From positions 1,426,001 through 1,490,000 of the forward strand of contig CAUWAG010000012.1 in NCBI GenBank assembly GCA_963556695.1: a stretch of DNA of 64,000 nt, in the 5' to 3' direction. Positions 54,190-64,000 of the stretch are shown here, piece after piece. The notes below the pieces were generated by a model that ran no database searches, was not told the DNA's origin, and saw only the letters and a list, made by a program, of their open reading frames with translations. Position numbers and translations under genes: made by a program. Every line of letters starts with the position of its first letter. Within the stretch, counting starts at the first letter, position 1. This DNA is from Anthostomella pinea (lineage: Eukaryota; Ascomycota; Sordariomycetes; Xylariales; Xylariaceae).

Positions 54190-56734
54190 TCACCCTCCGC
54201 GCTCACCAAATTGCCTTGCCCAGTCTTCGTACTCCTTCAAACCGTCCTTGCTGACACTGGGGCGGATGGTCTGGAGGCTGGACTTAAAGTCGCAAAGCTC
54301 TATAGGTCGGATCTGGTCCATAGTCATATGGAGGAGCGCCTCGCCAAGCGAGCGAAGGGGTCCCATGGCGGCATCCTTGGCCAGCGCAGTGATATCAGAG
54401 CCAGAGAAGCCTAGTAAGAGCGATCTATCAGCAAGTTGGTCGAGTATTGCAATTTGGATGTGAAACTGTACCTTCTGTCAAGCCCACCAGTTCCGCAATA
54501 TCCGAGTCTGTAAGATTATGTTTCTGCTGGCCCAGAAGTGTATTCAACTGCGTAGCTCGGGTTGGCGCCTCAGGTAGAGGAATATATTGACGCCGTACGA
54601 AACGACGCCTGGCTGCTTCGTCAATGGCCCATGGCAGGTTGGTGGCCGCCAAGACGAGAACCCGATTCGCATCACCTTTGTCTCCTGGCCCCCCGGGGCT
54701 CTCGCGTCCTGCAGCGGCTCTCTGTAGATCGCTCCATTGGATCAGGAATTCTGTCTTGATTCTTCGAGTGGCTTCGTGCTCTCCCGACCCAGATCGCTGA
54801 GACAGCAACGAATCTATTTCGTCAACAAATATGATACTGGGTGCCATCACCTTTGCCAAGCCAAATAAGGCGCGGACGAGCTTCTCAGACTCTCCTAGAT
54901 ACTTGCTGGTCAGGCTGCTGGCTGAAATGGAGAAGAAGGTAGATCGTGATTCTGTTGCCACCGCCCGAGCCAACATTGTCTTTCCGGTTCCGGGGGGCCC
55001 AAAGAGCAGCATGCCCCTCGCTGGTTCACGAAGGCCCATGAACAAGTCGGGCCGCAGGAAGGGGTACACGACAGCCTCTCTCAGAGCATTCTTGGCAATC
55101 TCCAAGCCCGCAACATCGCTCCAGCGAACCTCATCACCCTGAACGACAATCTCGTTGAATATGGCCTTCGCTGCTGCATCGTCAACGCCTGGTGGGAGGT
55201 TATTGAGTATTGTTCTCTTCTTCTTCTCCCATTCACTCTTGGACTTGCTTATCTCTTCATCTTTTGAATCTTCCGAGGATTGTACTTCGGCATCAGCAGG
55301 CACTGGAGACTCTTTCTGCTTCCCTTTGAGTTTTCTTCGTCGCGAGGAGCTCTTCTGGTGCTCTTCATCGGATGAAGCTGACTTGGATTCGCTCTTCCTC
55401 TCATGGTCTCGTCCAACTCGTTTCTTGGCACTATTTGGCTCGGGTGTTCGAGAGCGCTCAATAGGTTTCCTCCTGAAGGCCCCAGAGTTGGAAGGTCCGG
55501 AGCCAGGAACTCTAGTACTGCCTGGCTCGTCCTGTGTTGAGCCGGCTCTCCTTGCAGACATTGGTATTGATGGTCGTTTTCCTGCCGGGCTAGGTTCTCT
55601 CTTTCCCTGTATGGAGAGCGAGTTCAAGGCACTCGAAGCAGCACCTAGTGCAAGTGGAGATGGCCCATTCCCCATGTAATCCATTGAGGTTCGCATGGGA
55701 GATTCCGGGTCCGAGCAAGCATCGGGAGTTCCCACTGGAGGAGTTTCTGGCGATATTATCAGTCTCCTTGTGTGACTATCCCAACGGCCCTGCTGCAGAG
55801 CTGAGCCCTTTCGGAGTTGTTCGTAGGAGTGACGTGACTCCGGGAGCTTTGATGACGGACCACTTGTGTCCACAGCGAGCGCCTTTTCCACGCTTTCTTT
55901 CGACCCAAGGTTACTCCAAGCCAACGTAGCTGCTTTGCTTGCACCTGGGCCTTTACTTATTCTTGTTGTGGGTGTCGAGCGGGGTAACTGTGACTTGGAG
56001 GGTTTCTCGAATCTACCAGATCGGAGCGTTGTTCGCATAGTACGTTTGTCGGGACTAGGTGACCTTGTTGTCTTCTGTTTCACGCCAGACATGCCAGCAG
56101 TCACTCCGTACGGGGGCAGTGAGGGTAATCTCGCAGCCGAGGAGGACGGCACATAGTCTGAAGTCGTGCCGTGGCCACCCACAACAGCCAGCTCGGAAGA
56201 ACTCCTAGAGGGGAACGAGGGTCGTTTCGGCAGGGGTGGCTTAGACAGTTCTGGATATGTTATAGCAGGTATAGTCCCATCGCCAATCCATCCTTTCTCC
56301 GGAGTGTTGGAGTACGAACGGCCTTCGGGGCCCTCTTTGAGACCAGGCCTTGACGAGCTTCCCTCCAGCGTTCTGTCGTCCTCTCGCGACAGGCGGAGGG
56401 CCTCAAGCAGGTCGATGCGCTCCTTGCACTGCACTTCCAACTCTCGCAAGCTCTCCAACAGGGCGCGTTCGGTCTCGGACTTGGGGGAGTAGCTGGACTG
56501 TCTCCTATTCGCAGGGTTTAGACGTATCTGGTCGAGGGCGTTCCTCCAACATAGCATCGCCTCCTTCTCGTCACCCTGTGCAGTTGTCGTGTTAGCTACA
56601 CCATCCGGCACGGGACGGACACATGGATGGTTGGATGTGTGTACCTGGCCCTCATAATATACCGCTGTCGAGCACTTCAGGTAGCTCTCGTCGTATGTCT
56701 TCTGCAGGCTCGAGATGTTCTTGTTGGTCCACAT
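54190..56734 (-). CDS. AAA ATPase of the SAP1/spastin/fidgetin group
   Basis: Three exons: 56,734-56,645, 56,575-54,472 and 54,410-54,190 (804 aa), with introns of 69 and 61 bp. The N-terminus is a MIT-like helical unit ('[20 protein letters not shown]', '[16 protein letters not shown]'). A long Ser/Pro/Arg-rich disordered region follows. The meiotic-clade AAA module begins at '[18 protein letters not shown]'. Walker A is '[13 protein letters not shown]' (about residue 557), Walker B '[16 protein letters not shown]' (about 610), sensor 1 '[14 protein letters not shown]' and the Arg-finger region '[14 protein letters not shown]'. The last exon restores '[20 protein letters not shown]' and the C-terminal helix. 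Relatives sever microtubules or remodel ESCRT assemblies. The yeast orthologue's role is unclear. The start ATG at 56,734 is tentative because the frame is open a little further upstream. Confidence 0.9.
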
Positions 56735-57329
56735 GTTGCGCCGGCGCGACGGTTGACCCTCCACAGCACAGGTGCATACAGAAGGGAGGTCTGGCGAAGT
56801 TCAGCTGCTGGAAGCATCCGCAAACAAAGGAACGTGCAGTCCAGCTGTGGGATGAGGGCTTTCTGGAAGACTGCGGGTTAAGTATCTTGTCGGTTCTGCA
56901 ATTCAAGGCACACGCAGTGATGCATGCAGTGAACCTTGGATACACGAGCCGCCTGAACTGGTGTACCTGTATTACCGGTAATGTCCACTCGCGGCCACCG
57001 CCTGTGACGTCGTGATACTTGGTGGGGTTGGAAAGGCTTAAAGCGTGGCTGGGGCCACTAAGACGGATAACAAGTTAACAACACGCCTGAGGCTGGATTG
57101 ACTCTGAATCTCTGATGAATGCGGGGCAGTTCATGCCTGAAAGTCAATGTTCACCGCCTTTTACCGAGGGTATTCCTGTACTGGTATAATCCTTCAATCG
57201 GTGGCTTTGTTGGAGTGGGTCATCCTTACATCTACCTACCCCCTATCTGATCTATGCCTCCACTATTCAGATGAGGCACCCTGATCAGTTCTCCATGCTG
57301 TGTACTGCTTCATTTTCTCTTTGCTCGTC
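56735..57329. other. Intergenic, nothing supported
   Basis: Upstream of the AAA gene and 3' flank of the ecdysoneless-like gene. The antisense ORFs at 56,623-57,015 are judged spurious. Confidence 0.5.
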
Positions 57330-59225
57330 TTAGTCTTCGCCTTCGTCGCGAGGTAGCTGCATACCCATCATGCCCAAGATGTTGCCCGCGGGCCCAGCCA
57401 TCCCTGCCTGGCTCTTCAAGCTTTCCAACAAGTTCTTGGCCAGGTTGTAATCGATATCAACTTCCCCGTCGCTGCTCTCCTTATCTGGAGTCTCGGCCAT
57501 CTGAACTTCCTTACCCTTGCTCGTCGGGTCTGCAATATTGCTTGGTTTGATGGCCTTTGTCTTCCCCGGCCGCGAATCAAGTTTCAAGGCACCGAGACCC
57601 TTGAGCTCGGCTTCCATTTGAGCTGCCAGCTGTCTGATCTCTTCCTCTTCATCCTCGTCCCCATCCTCCTCATCTTCATCTTCATCCTCGTCCTCGTTGC
57701 CACTGCCACCGTCTTCGCCCTCGTGTGGGGTGTCCACCTTAGACTTCCCTGGGCTCTTGTTCAGGCCCGCAACATCCTCGGCAGGCAATCCCATCATCTC
57801 TCTCATCATCTTCGAGAACTGCTCCTCGTCGAAGCTGACGGCTTTGTCTTCGTCCTCGCTATCCTCGATGTCCTGGTCTTCGTCCTCGTCAGAGACATCG
57901 TCATCTTGGTCCATGTCGTCCAGCTCTGCACCTTCCAGCCCGGCTGTCTCATCATTCAGGAAGGACTCGAAGCGGGACACGATCTTGCGCAGGTCTGCGT
58001 GTGTTGCAGAATCACCAAACCCACTTTTTGGACCCCTCTCGGCTTTCTGCTTGCCCTGTAGTTCATTCTCGAAATCCTCGAAGTTGATATCCATCCAAGC
58101 CTCGTCATCTTCCCTGTCAACGTCTGGCCACGCCTCCATGTCCTGGTTTGTGGGCAAGACCCGATCGCCATCCTCTTCCATATCCTCCAGTGCTATGGCG
58201 AACTCATGAGCCAGGCGGTTGTCTTTCTTGTCGGCACTGGCAGCGAGCATCTCAAACCCGCTGGTAACTTTCATGCCTAACTCCAGCTGGCTTAGAGTTT
58301 TCTGACTCTCCTCTGAACTGCCAGCCTCCTTTTCAGCGGCCTCGATAATCTTGGTCCATACAGGCGGTGGTGTAAAGCGTTGTGACTTCAGCTGCGCGAA
58401 AAGCACCCTTGTAAACTTGATACCTACAGTAACGAGATCTGTAGGCGGGAAGTGCAGACTTGAGGACGAGGACACGAGAGGCTTCATGGCGACAAGATCC
58501 CGCAGGTAGAATGCTTCAGTAGCGGGAGCTATGGCCGTTGGCAGTTCATGCAGAATGTATGCCAGCCTCCTGGGGATTGTGACCATGGAATGGTGTAAAG
58601 ACTCTCCGACTTGTGCTGGGTACTTCTCCAGCCGGTAGAAGGCTTCGGCCTCGACCAAGGTAGAGTGAACAACAGAGTCCGGCTTCGACCTGATGTAGCC
58701 GACTGCTTCAGCTAGGGAAAGGGGCCGTTTCTGTCCAGAGCTAGAGGACAGCGGGAGAATCTGAAGCAGGCCTTGGTGTATCCAGACTCGGTTGCTGTCG
58801 ATCTCTGGGCTCAACCATCTGGGCAGGACATTTGCAGCCTCCACCAGGAGGAATTCGCCATCGCTGTCGAAGATCCTTAACCAGAGGGTGGGAAACGACT
58901 CGGACAGCTCCCGAAGCAGGTAGACTATGAGCCATTCATCTTCCACCGAGTCTCCGTAGTCTGTTGTGCCGTGGAGGTAAACCAAGCTCTCCTCTCTCTT
59001 CACCTGCAGCTGGAAAGAGTCTCGTTGCCAGATGTAACCCTGGGTGATGCGGGTGCACAACTGGGCGGCAGCTTTTCGGACAGCTTCAAGCCCAGCCAGC
59101 AGCGAACGAGGATCCAACTGGTCATCGATAATGAAAAGGATGTACTCGACGCAGTTGTCGGGCAGGCTCCTGGGAAAGCCTTCAAAGCCCTTCTGAAAGA
59201 ACTCGGTCCTGTCTTCAGAATCCAT
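57330..59225 (-). CDS. Ecdysoneless/SGT1-family regulatory protein
   Basis: Single exon, 631 aa from the ATG at 59,225 ('MDSEDRTEFFQKGFEGF'). An in-frame ATG 14 codons upstream is less likely. The N-terminal half has the family pattern 'NCVEYILFIIDDQLD', 'DEWLIVYLLRELSESFPTLW', 'WIHQGLLQILPL' and 'RRLAYILHELPTAIAPATEA'. The C-terminal half is very acidic: 'DDMDQDDDVSDEDEDQ' and a long Glu/Asp run around 57.6-57.7 kb. It ends 'DEGED'. Family members (human ECD; the fission yeast sgt1-like protein, distinct from Skp1-binding Sgt1) act in transcription and splicing control, for example with Prp8/R2TP. It is divergently arranged with smc6. Confidence 0.87.
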   Translation of the reverse strand: MDSEDRTEFFQKGFEGFPRSLPDNCVEYILFIIDDQLDPRSLLAGLEAVRKAAAQLCTRITQGYIWQRDSFQLQVKREESLVYLHGTTDYGDSVEDEWLIVYLLRELSESFPTLWLRIFDSDGEFLLVEAANVLPRWLSPEIDSNRVWIHQGLLQILPLSSSSGQKRPLSLAEAVGYIRSKPDSVVHSTLVEAEAFYRLEKYPAQVGESLHHSMVTIPRRLAYILHELPTAIAPATEAFYLRDLVAMKPLVSSSSSLHFPPTDLVTVGIKFTRVLFAQLKSQRFTPPPVWTKIIEAAEKEAGSSEESQKTLSQLELGMKVTSGFEMLAASADKKDNRLAHEFAIALEDMEEDGDRVLPTNQDMEAWPDVDREDDEAWMDINFEDFENELQGKQKAERGPKSGFGDSATHADLRKIVSRFESFLNDETAGLEGAELDDMDQDDDVSDEDEDQDIEDSEDEDKAVSFDEEQFSKMMREMMGLPAEDVAGLNKSPGKSKVDTPHEGEDGGSGNEDEDEDEDEEDGDEDEEEEIRQLAAQMEAELKGLGALKLDSRPGKTKAIKPSNIADPTSKGKEVQMAETPDKESSDGEVDIDYNLAKNLLESLKSQAGMAGPAGNILGMMGMQLPRDEGED

Positions 59226-59987
59226 TTGGGTATGCGTCGTCCTGGGTGAGATGCACGAATGCGACACTACGCGTATGGAGAGATGGCACGTTGATCAGAT
59301 ATCCTGTGTTCACAATGGGGATGTCCGGAGTGACGAGATGGTGATGTAGCAGATGGTTTTGGCAGGTGAGCCGCATGAGGTGAAAATGATGATGGCCTCG
59401 GTTCGTACTTTATGGTTTCACCCGTGGAAACTTGCAAAGTGCAAACATTGAAGAGTCTACCACCTGTCGCCGCCTCTTTAAGGTAAAAATACGGATTGAA
59501 GAGAACCTCGTGAGGCCAGTAATTCTAGATACTGCAGTAGAGAGGTGTGCTAACTTGGATAAGCCGATAAGGTGATAAGGTGATAAGGTGCCAGAGTGGG
59601 TTAATTACAGCACGTCTGTGTCCCACACGTCCCGTCCCCACGTCCCAGCATCACGCGCGCGTCGAAGGTCTTGCAGTTGCAGTCGCGTCTCTCTGCCTCC
59701 TTAATCTCCACCCCGGTCCCCAAGAAAAAGAGAGCATATCCCAGGCGCACAACTTCCATTGGCAAGGCAGCCTCGCGACAAATTCCACCGCCTCCCAACA
59801 GCCCAAGTCCCCGGCAACCACCTTGTTCTCTGCACCGTCATGCTTGCTGCCTCCGCCATACCACCACACTCCACCGCAAGCTGACGTCGTCCTTGGTCAA
59901 CCCGCGAGCTGAGGTTTGTACCTTTGAGCCAGTGTCCGCCCACCTCGACCATCGCCCATCCCCGCCATTGCCACAGGACACCACACC
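59226..59987. other. Bidirectional promoter region of ecdysoneless-like gene and smc6
   Basis: 762 bp separate the two divergent start codons. The part just before smc6 is C-rich (59,700-59,980), which fits a fungal leader. ORFs here are spurious. Confidence 0.5.
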
Positions 59988-62900
59988 ATGCCTTCCGCGA
60001 CCTCTTCTAAGCGCTCGCGCCGCGCCGCGTTCGACGACGACGGTGACGAGTCTGGAGATGGCGTCAGCATTGCCCAAGCCAGTTCGAGCCTCAGGAACGA
60101 AACTGTGAGTCTTCCTGGTATCCTGGTGTCGCCGTGTCGCCGTGTCGCACCCACTGCCTGTAGTCCAGGGCACCCACTGACAGCCCGAGTAGCAGCGCAA
60201 GAAAGCTCGCGTCTCCAATGCCGGCCCGAGTAGAAAGTCGGCTTGGACGGCTCCAGAGCGGGACTCTCCCGCTTCTGACGAGGACGAGGTTATGCAACAA
60301 CCAGAGGCGCCGCCCACACCACCTCCTGCCACTCAGTACGAGCTCATGCGTGATGCCGACTTCAGGCACCTGGAGCACACCGAGCAAGACGACCAGCGAG
60401 CAACCCAACGTCTACAAAACCAGCCCGTGCTCATTGGCGAGAACCACGCCTCCCTGAACGCCATCATCGAGAGTATCACCTGCTGCAACTTCATGTGTCA
60501 CGTCCGCCTACATTGCGAGCTCGGTCCCCTGCTCAACTTCATCGTCGGCGAGAATGGAAGCGGAAAGAGCGCCATCTTGACTGCCATCACCCTGTGCTTG
60601 GGCGGAAAGGCCAGCGCTACCAATCGTGGTGGGAGTCTACGGAGCTTCGTCAAGGAGGGTCAGGAAAGTGCCTCGCTGACCGTCAAGATCAAGAACGAGG
60701 GCGATGACGCCTACAAGCCCGACCTTTTTGGGGGGTCCATCACCTTTGAGCGGTGGTTCAACAAATCCGGCTCCAGTGGTTTCAAACTAAAGTCCGCCGG
60801 CGGCAGGGTAATCTCCACCAAGAAGGGCGATGTCGACGACGTCGTCGAGTACTTCTGTCTCCAGGTGGACAACCCCCTCAATGTCCTTTCTCAAGACAAC
60901 GCCCGCCAGTTCTTGAACGCCGCAACACCCGCGACCAAATACAAGTACTTTGTCCAGGGCACCCAGCTGGAGCAGCTCGACCATGACTACCAGCTCCTCA
61001 CCGAAATGCTTGATGCCAACGAGGCCAAGCTGGCAGAATATTCAGAGAATTTAACCTATCTTAAGGACAAATATGAGAAGGCTGTGAAGCTGAGGGACGC
61101 GCTTGGCAAGAGTTCCGAAATGCGCGCAAAGACCAAGGTCTACAAGAACCAGTTGGCCTGGGCTCAGGTGTTGGAGCAGGAGATAGATCTGGAGAAGAAG
61201 GAGAACAATGTCGAGACCACCCAAGAGGAGATCACGCGGATGGAGCAGGAGATCGATGAGAAGTCCGAGGTCCTCCAGAGGATCAATGACAAGATACAGC
61301 AAGCAACCGAGGGCTTGCAGTCGATTCAAATGGAGGAAAGTCAAATCCAGGAGCAAGAGAGGGAGGCAAAGGCCAAGTATGACGAGGCCAGGACGGAGAT
61401 TCAAACGATGCATACTCAGGAGAGGGATATGCACAGCCAAGTAACGAAGGCCACGAACCAAGTCAAGAATTATGAAAATTCGGTCCGCGAGGAAGAGCGT
61501 CGTCTCGAGCTCGCCAACGGCGGGGCTCTCACCGTTATACAAAAGGAGCTTGAAGACGCCAAACAGGCCAAGGAGGATGCGTCCAAATCCGCCGAAGATC
61601 ACAAACGTGGCTTGGAGGCCTTGAACCGGGACTCAGCTGCTGCTCAAGCGAAACTGCAGGAATCAGGAGAGGCTGTCGAACAGAAGCGGAAGGAAATCAA
61701 GGCAGCCGAAAGCCAGGTCCAATTGTTGTCGAGAAACCGCAGCGACCTGTTCGCTGGCTACGAAGCCCAGGTCCCTCAGCTGCTGAGGCTCATTGAAAGT
61801 GAGAACGGTTTCAGAGAGAAGCCGGTCGGGCCAATTGGTTTCCACTTACAGCTCGCCAAAGCCCAGTGGTCCCAGATCCTGGAGAGAACGCTAGGGGGCA
61901 ACCTCAACGCATTCGTCGTGACAAGCAAGGCAGACCAACAGCGGCTGAATGGCCTCATGCAGAGGTTGCGCATTATCAACTGCCCGATTCTCATTGCCTC
62001 CCACGCCCGAATCGGCAACAACCTGAGGGAGCCAGACCCGGAGTTTGACACAATCTTGAGAGTGTTGAAGATAGACAACCACCTTGTACGAGATCAGCTG
62101 ATCATCAACAACCAAATCGACCAGGTGCTTCTGATTGAGAGTAGAGAAGAAGCTCAGCATGTCATGTTCGACGGCCAGCCACCACAGAACGTTTCTGCTT
62201 GCTTGGTTTTCCACGATGGCAAGAGGGGCCATGGTCTTCGACTCTATGCTGGTGGCGGCGGCAACATCAGCTCGTCACCTATAACGCCCAATTTCAAACA
62301 AAAGCCACGCATCAAGTCAGACGCCGAGACCGAGATCAAGTATCATCAGGAGAATCTAGCGCAGCTTCAAGCGGAATCCCGGACTCTGAAGGCATCAAGA
62401 AGGACAATACAGCAAGCCACTCAGCGGTGCAGCCAAGCAGTAGCCCAACATGTGAGACAAACGAAATCACTTGAACAGGCGATCAACAATGCGGGTGTCC
62501 GAGTCTCCAAGATTGAAGGGCAGCTCGACGATTTTGACGGTATTGACGCGAAGCTGCATGCGCTCAAGAAGGACCTCGAACAAGCTCAGCAGACAAAGGA
62601 CCATTACGGTGTCCAATATGGCGATTTTGCGGCGCGAAAGGCTGAGATGAATAAGGACGTTGAAGATCTCAAGAAAGAATTTCAGGATGCGAAGACAGTC
62701 TCTCGGGATCACAACGCAAAGGTGGCCAAGGCTGAGGACAAGGTCAAAAGGTTTACGGAGAACCGCACCCTAGCCACCATAGAGAAGAACCAAGCCCACG
62801 AACAACTTGCTATCGCCAAGGTACGGAAGGAGGACGCGCAGCGCTCCCGGGACCGACAGATCAAGATCGTAGCCGATTGGACGCAGCAGGCGAGCAGCAT

Positions 62901-63722
62901 AGCCCCCGAGCGAGCTTACATCCCGGAGGGGGAGACCTATAACGGCATTGAGCGCAAGTACGAGGCCGTTAAAGGACAGATCAAGAAGCTAGAAAATCAG
63001 GTGGGAGCATCGCAGGAGGAAGTCAACGAGCGGACGGCGCAGGCTAAAGTTGAGTATGACAGCGCCAGGAAAAATAACAAGAATCTCACATCTCTCGTGG
63101 ACGGCTTAAAGCAGGCGTTGATGGACCGGCTGGCCAAGTACCGGAACTTTCAACGGCACGTCTCGGCTCACGCCCGAACCAACTTTGGCTATCTCCTCAG
63201 CGAACGTGGCTTCAGGGGTCAGCTTCTACTAGACCACAAGGCCAGGAAGCTAGAGGTACAAGTAGAGCCGGACGAGACACGAAGAAATGGAAAGGGGCGG
63301 AACACGAAGACCCTCTCGGGTGGAGAAAAGTCGTTCTCGTCCATATGTCTCTTGCTGGCCATTTGGGATGCGATGGGCTCTCCCCTGCGTTGTCTCGACG
63401 AGTTCGACGTCTTCATGGACAACGTGAACCGCGCCATCAGCACCAACATGCTTGTCAGATTCCCCATCCACACCTACCTGTCGAGGTCATATCCGTGCCT
63501 GAAGCTAATAATACGTGTAGATTACCGCTGCACGTCGCTCGGTCGGGAAACAATTTATCCTCATCACTCCCAATGCAATCGAAGGCAGGGCGCAGGTAGA
63601 CAAAGACGTCAAGATCATCAGGTACGTCTCTGTCGTCCAGCTCGTGGACTTGATAGGGTCTGCTGAACTAACCATTTGACAGGCTCACGGACCCTCGACA
63701 ACGGCTTCTTGCGGACCCCTGA
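59988..63722 (+). CDS. smc6: Smc6, SMC subunit of the Smc5/6 complex
   Basis: Four exons: 59,988-60,104, 60,196-63,453, 63,521-63,621 and 63,683-63,722 (1171 aa), with introns of 91, 67 and 61 bp. Basic/acidic disordered start ('SSKRSRRAAFDDDGDESGDG'), then the SMC head: 'SITCCNFMCHVRLHCELG' and Walker A 'GENGSGKSAIL' (about residue 157). Long coiled coils flank a hinge (about 61.75-62.3 kb: 'GPIGFHLQLAKAQW', 'FVVTSKADQQRLNGLM'). The C-terminal head has the signature 'TLSGGEKSFSSI' (about residue 1079) and Walker B 'LRCLDEFDVFMDNVNR' (about 1105). The last two introns are needed for 'SVGKQFILITPNAIEG' and the ending 'LTDPRQRLLADP'. Smc6 pairs with Smc5 and the Nse proteins in DNA repair, replication-fork stability and chromosome segregation. 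Confidence 0.95.
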
Positions 63723-64000
63723 TGTATGAGGGTGTGCCTCCTGCTCAATTAGCGGCTATCCCGCCGCTTGGCTGCGTTTCCAGGTCATTGCGGCGCTGGG
63801 GTTTTAAAGGAGTCGCTGTTCGGGGGGTGGTTCAGGTGTTCCGGCCGGCATCGGTATTTGCATCTTGCATGTGTATTTGTTCAAGTATTATTGCTTGTCC
63901 TCCAAAAGTTCGTGAATGGGTAGAGGCTAGCGTGGCGTCGTTTACAGAGGGTACTCGTCTGGGAGCGAGACGGATCGTGGTGTGGTACTTTTCCCGGTAG
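63723..64000. other. 3' flank of smc6 to window end
   Basis: An open frame runs to the window end (63,722 onward), but it has no recognisable content and follows the smc6 stop directly, so I regard it as 3' UTR and flank. Confidence 0.45.

Noticed and set aside
57618..58209. Antisense ORFs opposite the ecdysoneless-like gene
   Set aside because: They arise from the acidic low-complexity coding strand and have no independent support.
63722..64000. Open frame to the end of the window
   Set aside because: Begins at the smc6 stop codon, has no conserved content and is truncated by the window, so it is most likely 3' flank.

Overview
The window looks like a chromosome segment of a filamentous ascomycete, most likely a Sordariomycete. 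The genes carry short introns of 49-198 bp with GT..AG ends, and their encoded products are typically fungal: Smc6, the SAP1-type AAA ATPase, the ecdysoneless/SGT1 family, Nep1/Emg1, mitochondrial uS17, a sphingolipid delta-8 desaturase, GH25 lysozyme and heme-thiolate peroxidases. Many nonsense codons in the repeats look like C-to-T (or G-to-A) changes, as expected from repeat-induced point mutation (RIP). I cannot name the species.

Left part (1 to about 21 kb) is a gene-poor, repeat-rich compartment. It holds a short dispersed repeat in four copies. A 5'-truncated LINE lies nested in one of them, with a 13-bp target-site duplication. A second, nearly full-length LINE of the same family sits on the minus strand (about 12.5-18 kb), next to a decayed Ty3/gypsy chromovirus integrase. 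Three decayed cellular-looking genes can still be read: a zinc-finger plus JmjC/cupin-like gene (3.8-5.4 kb), a Ser/Thr-rich secreted protein (8.7-9.3 kb) and one I cannot identify (11.6-12.5 kb).

Middle part (21 to 31 kb) starts with an F-box gene, followed by a secreted-enzyme neighbourhood on the minus strand. It contains two heme-thiolate peroxidase/peroxygenase paralogs with a small cupin-like secreted protein gene between them. The first peroxidase is interrupted by a TGA just before its heme-ligand Cys motif. The second is intact but carries a tandem duplication of its last intron and exon. Two very AT-rich islands (28.25-28.63 and 29.12-29.49 kb) follow.

Right part (31 to 64 kb) is mostly ordinary single-copy genes. 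They include the desaturase, a Cys-rich protein, a VOC-domain protein with a low-complexity tail, Nep1, secreted proteins (one of unknown function, one GH25, one small Cys-rich), an intron-containing tRNA-Pro(UGG), a DMT-type transporter with a GC-AG intron, uS17m, the AAA ATPase, the ecdysoneless-like protein and Smc6. The ecdysoneless-like gene and smc6 are divergent and share a 0.76-kb intergenic region. uS17m and the AAA ATPase are convergent. Intergenic spaces of 0.5-2.6 kb between these genes show nothing I can support.
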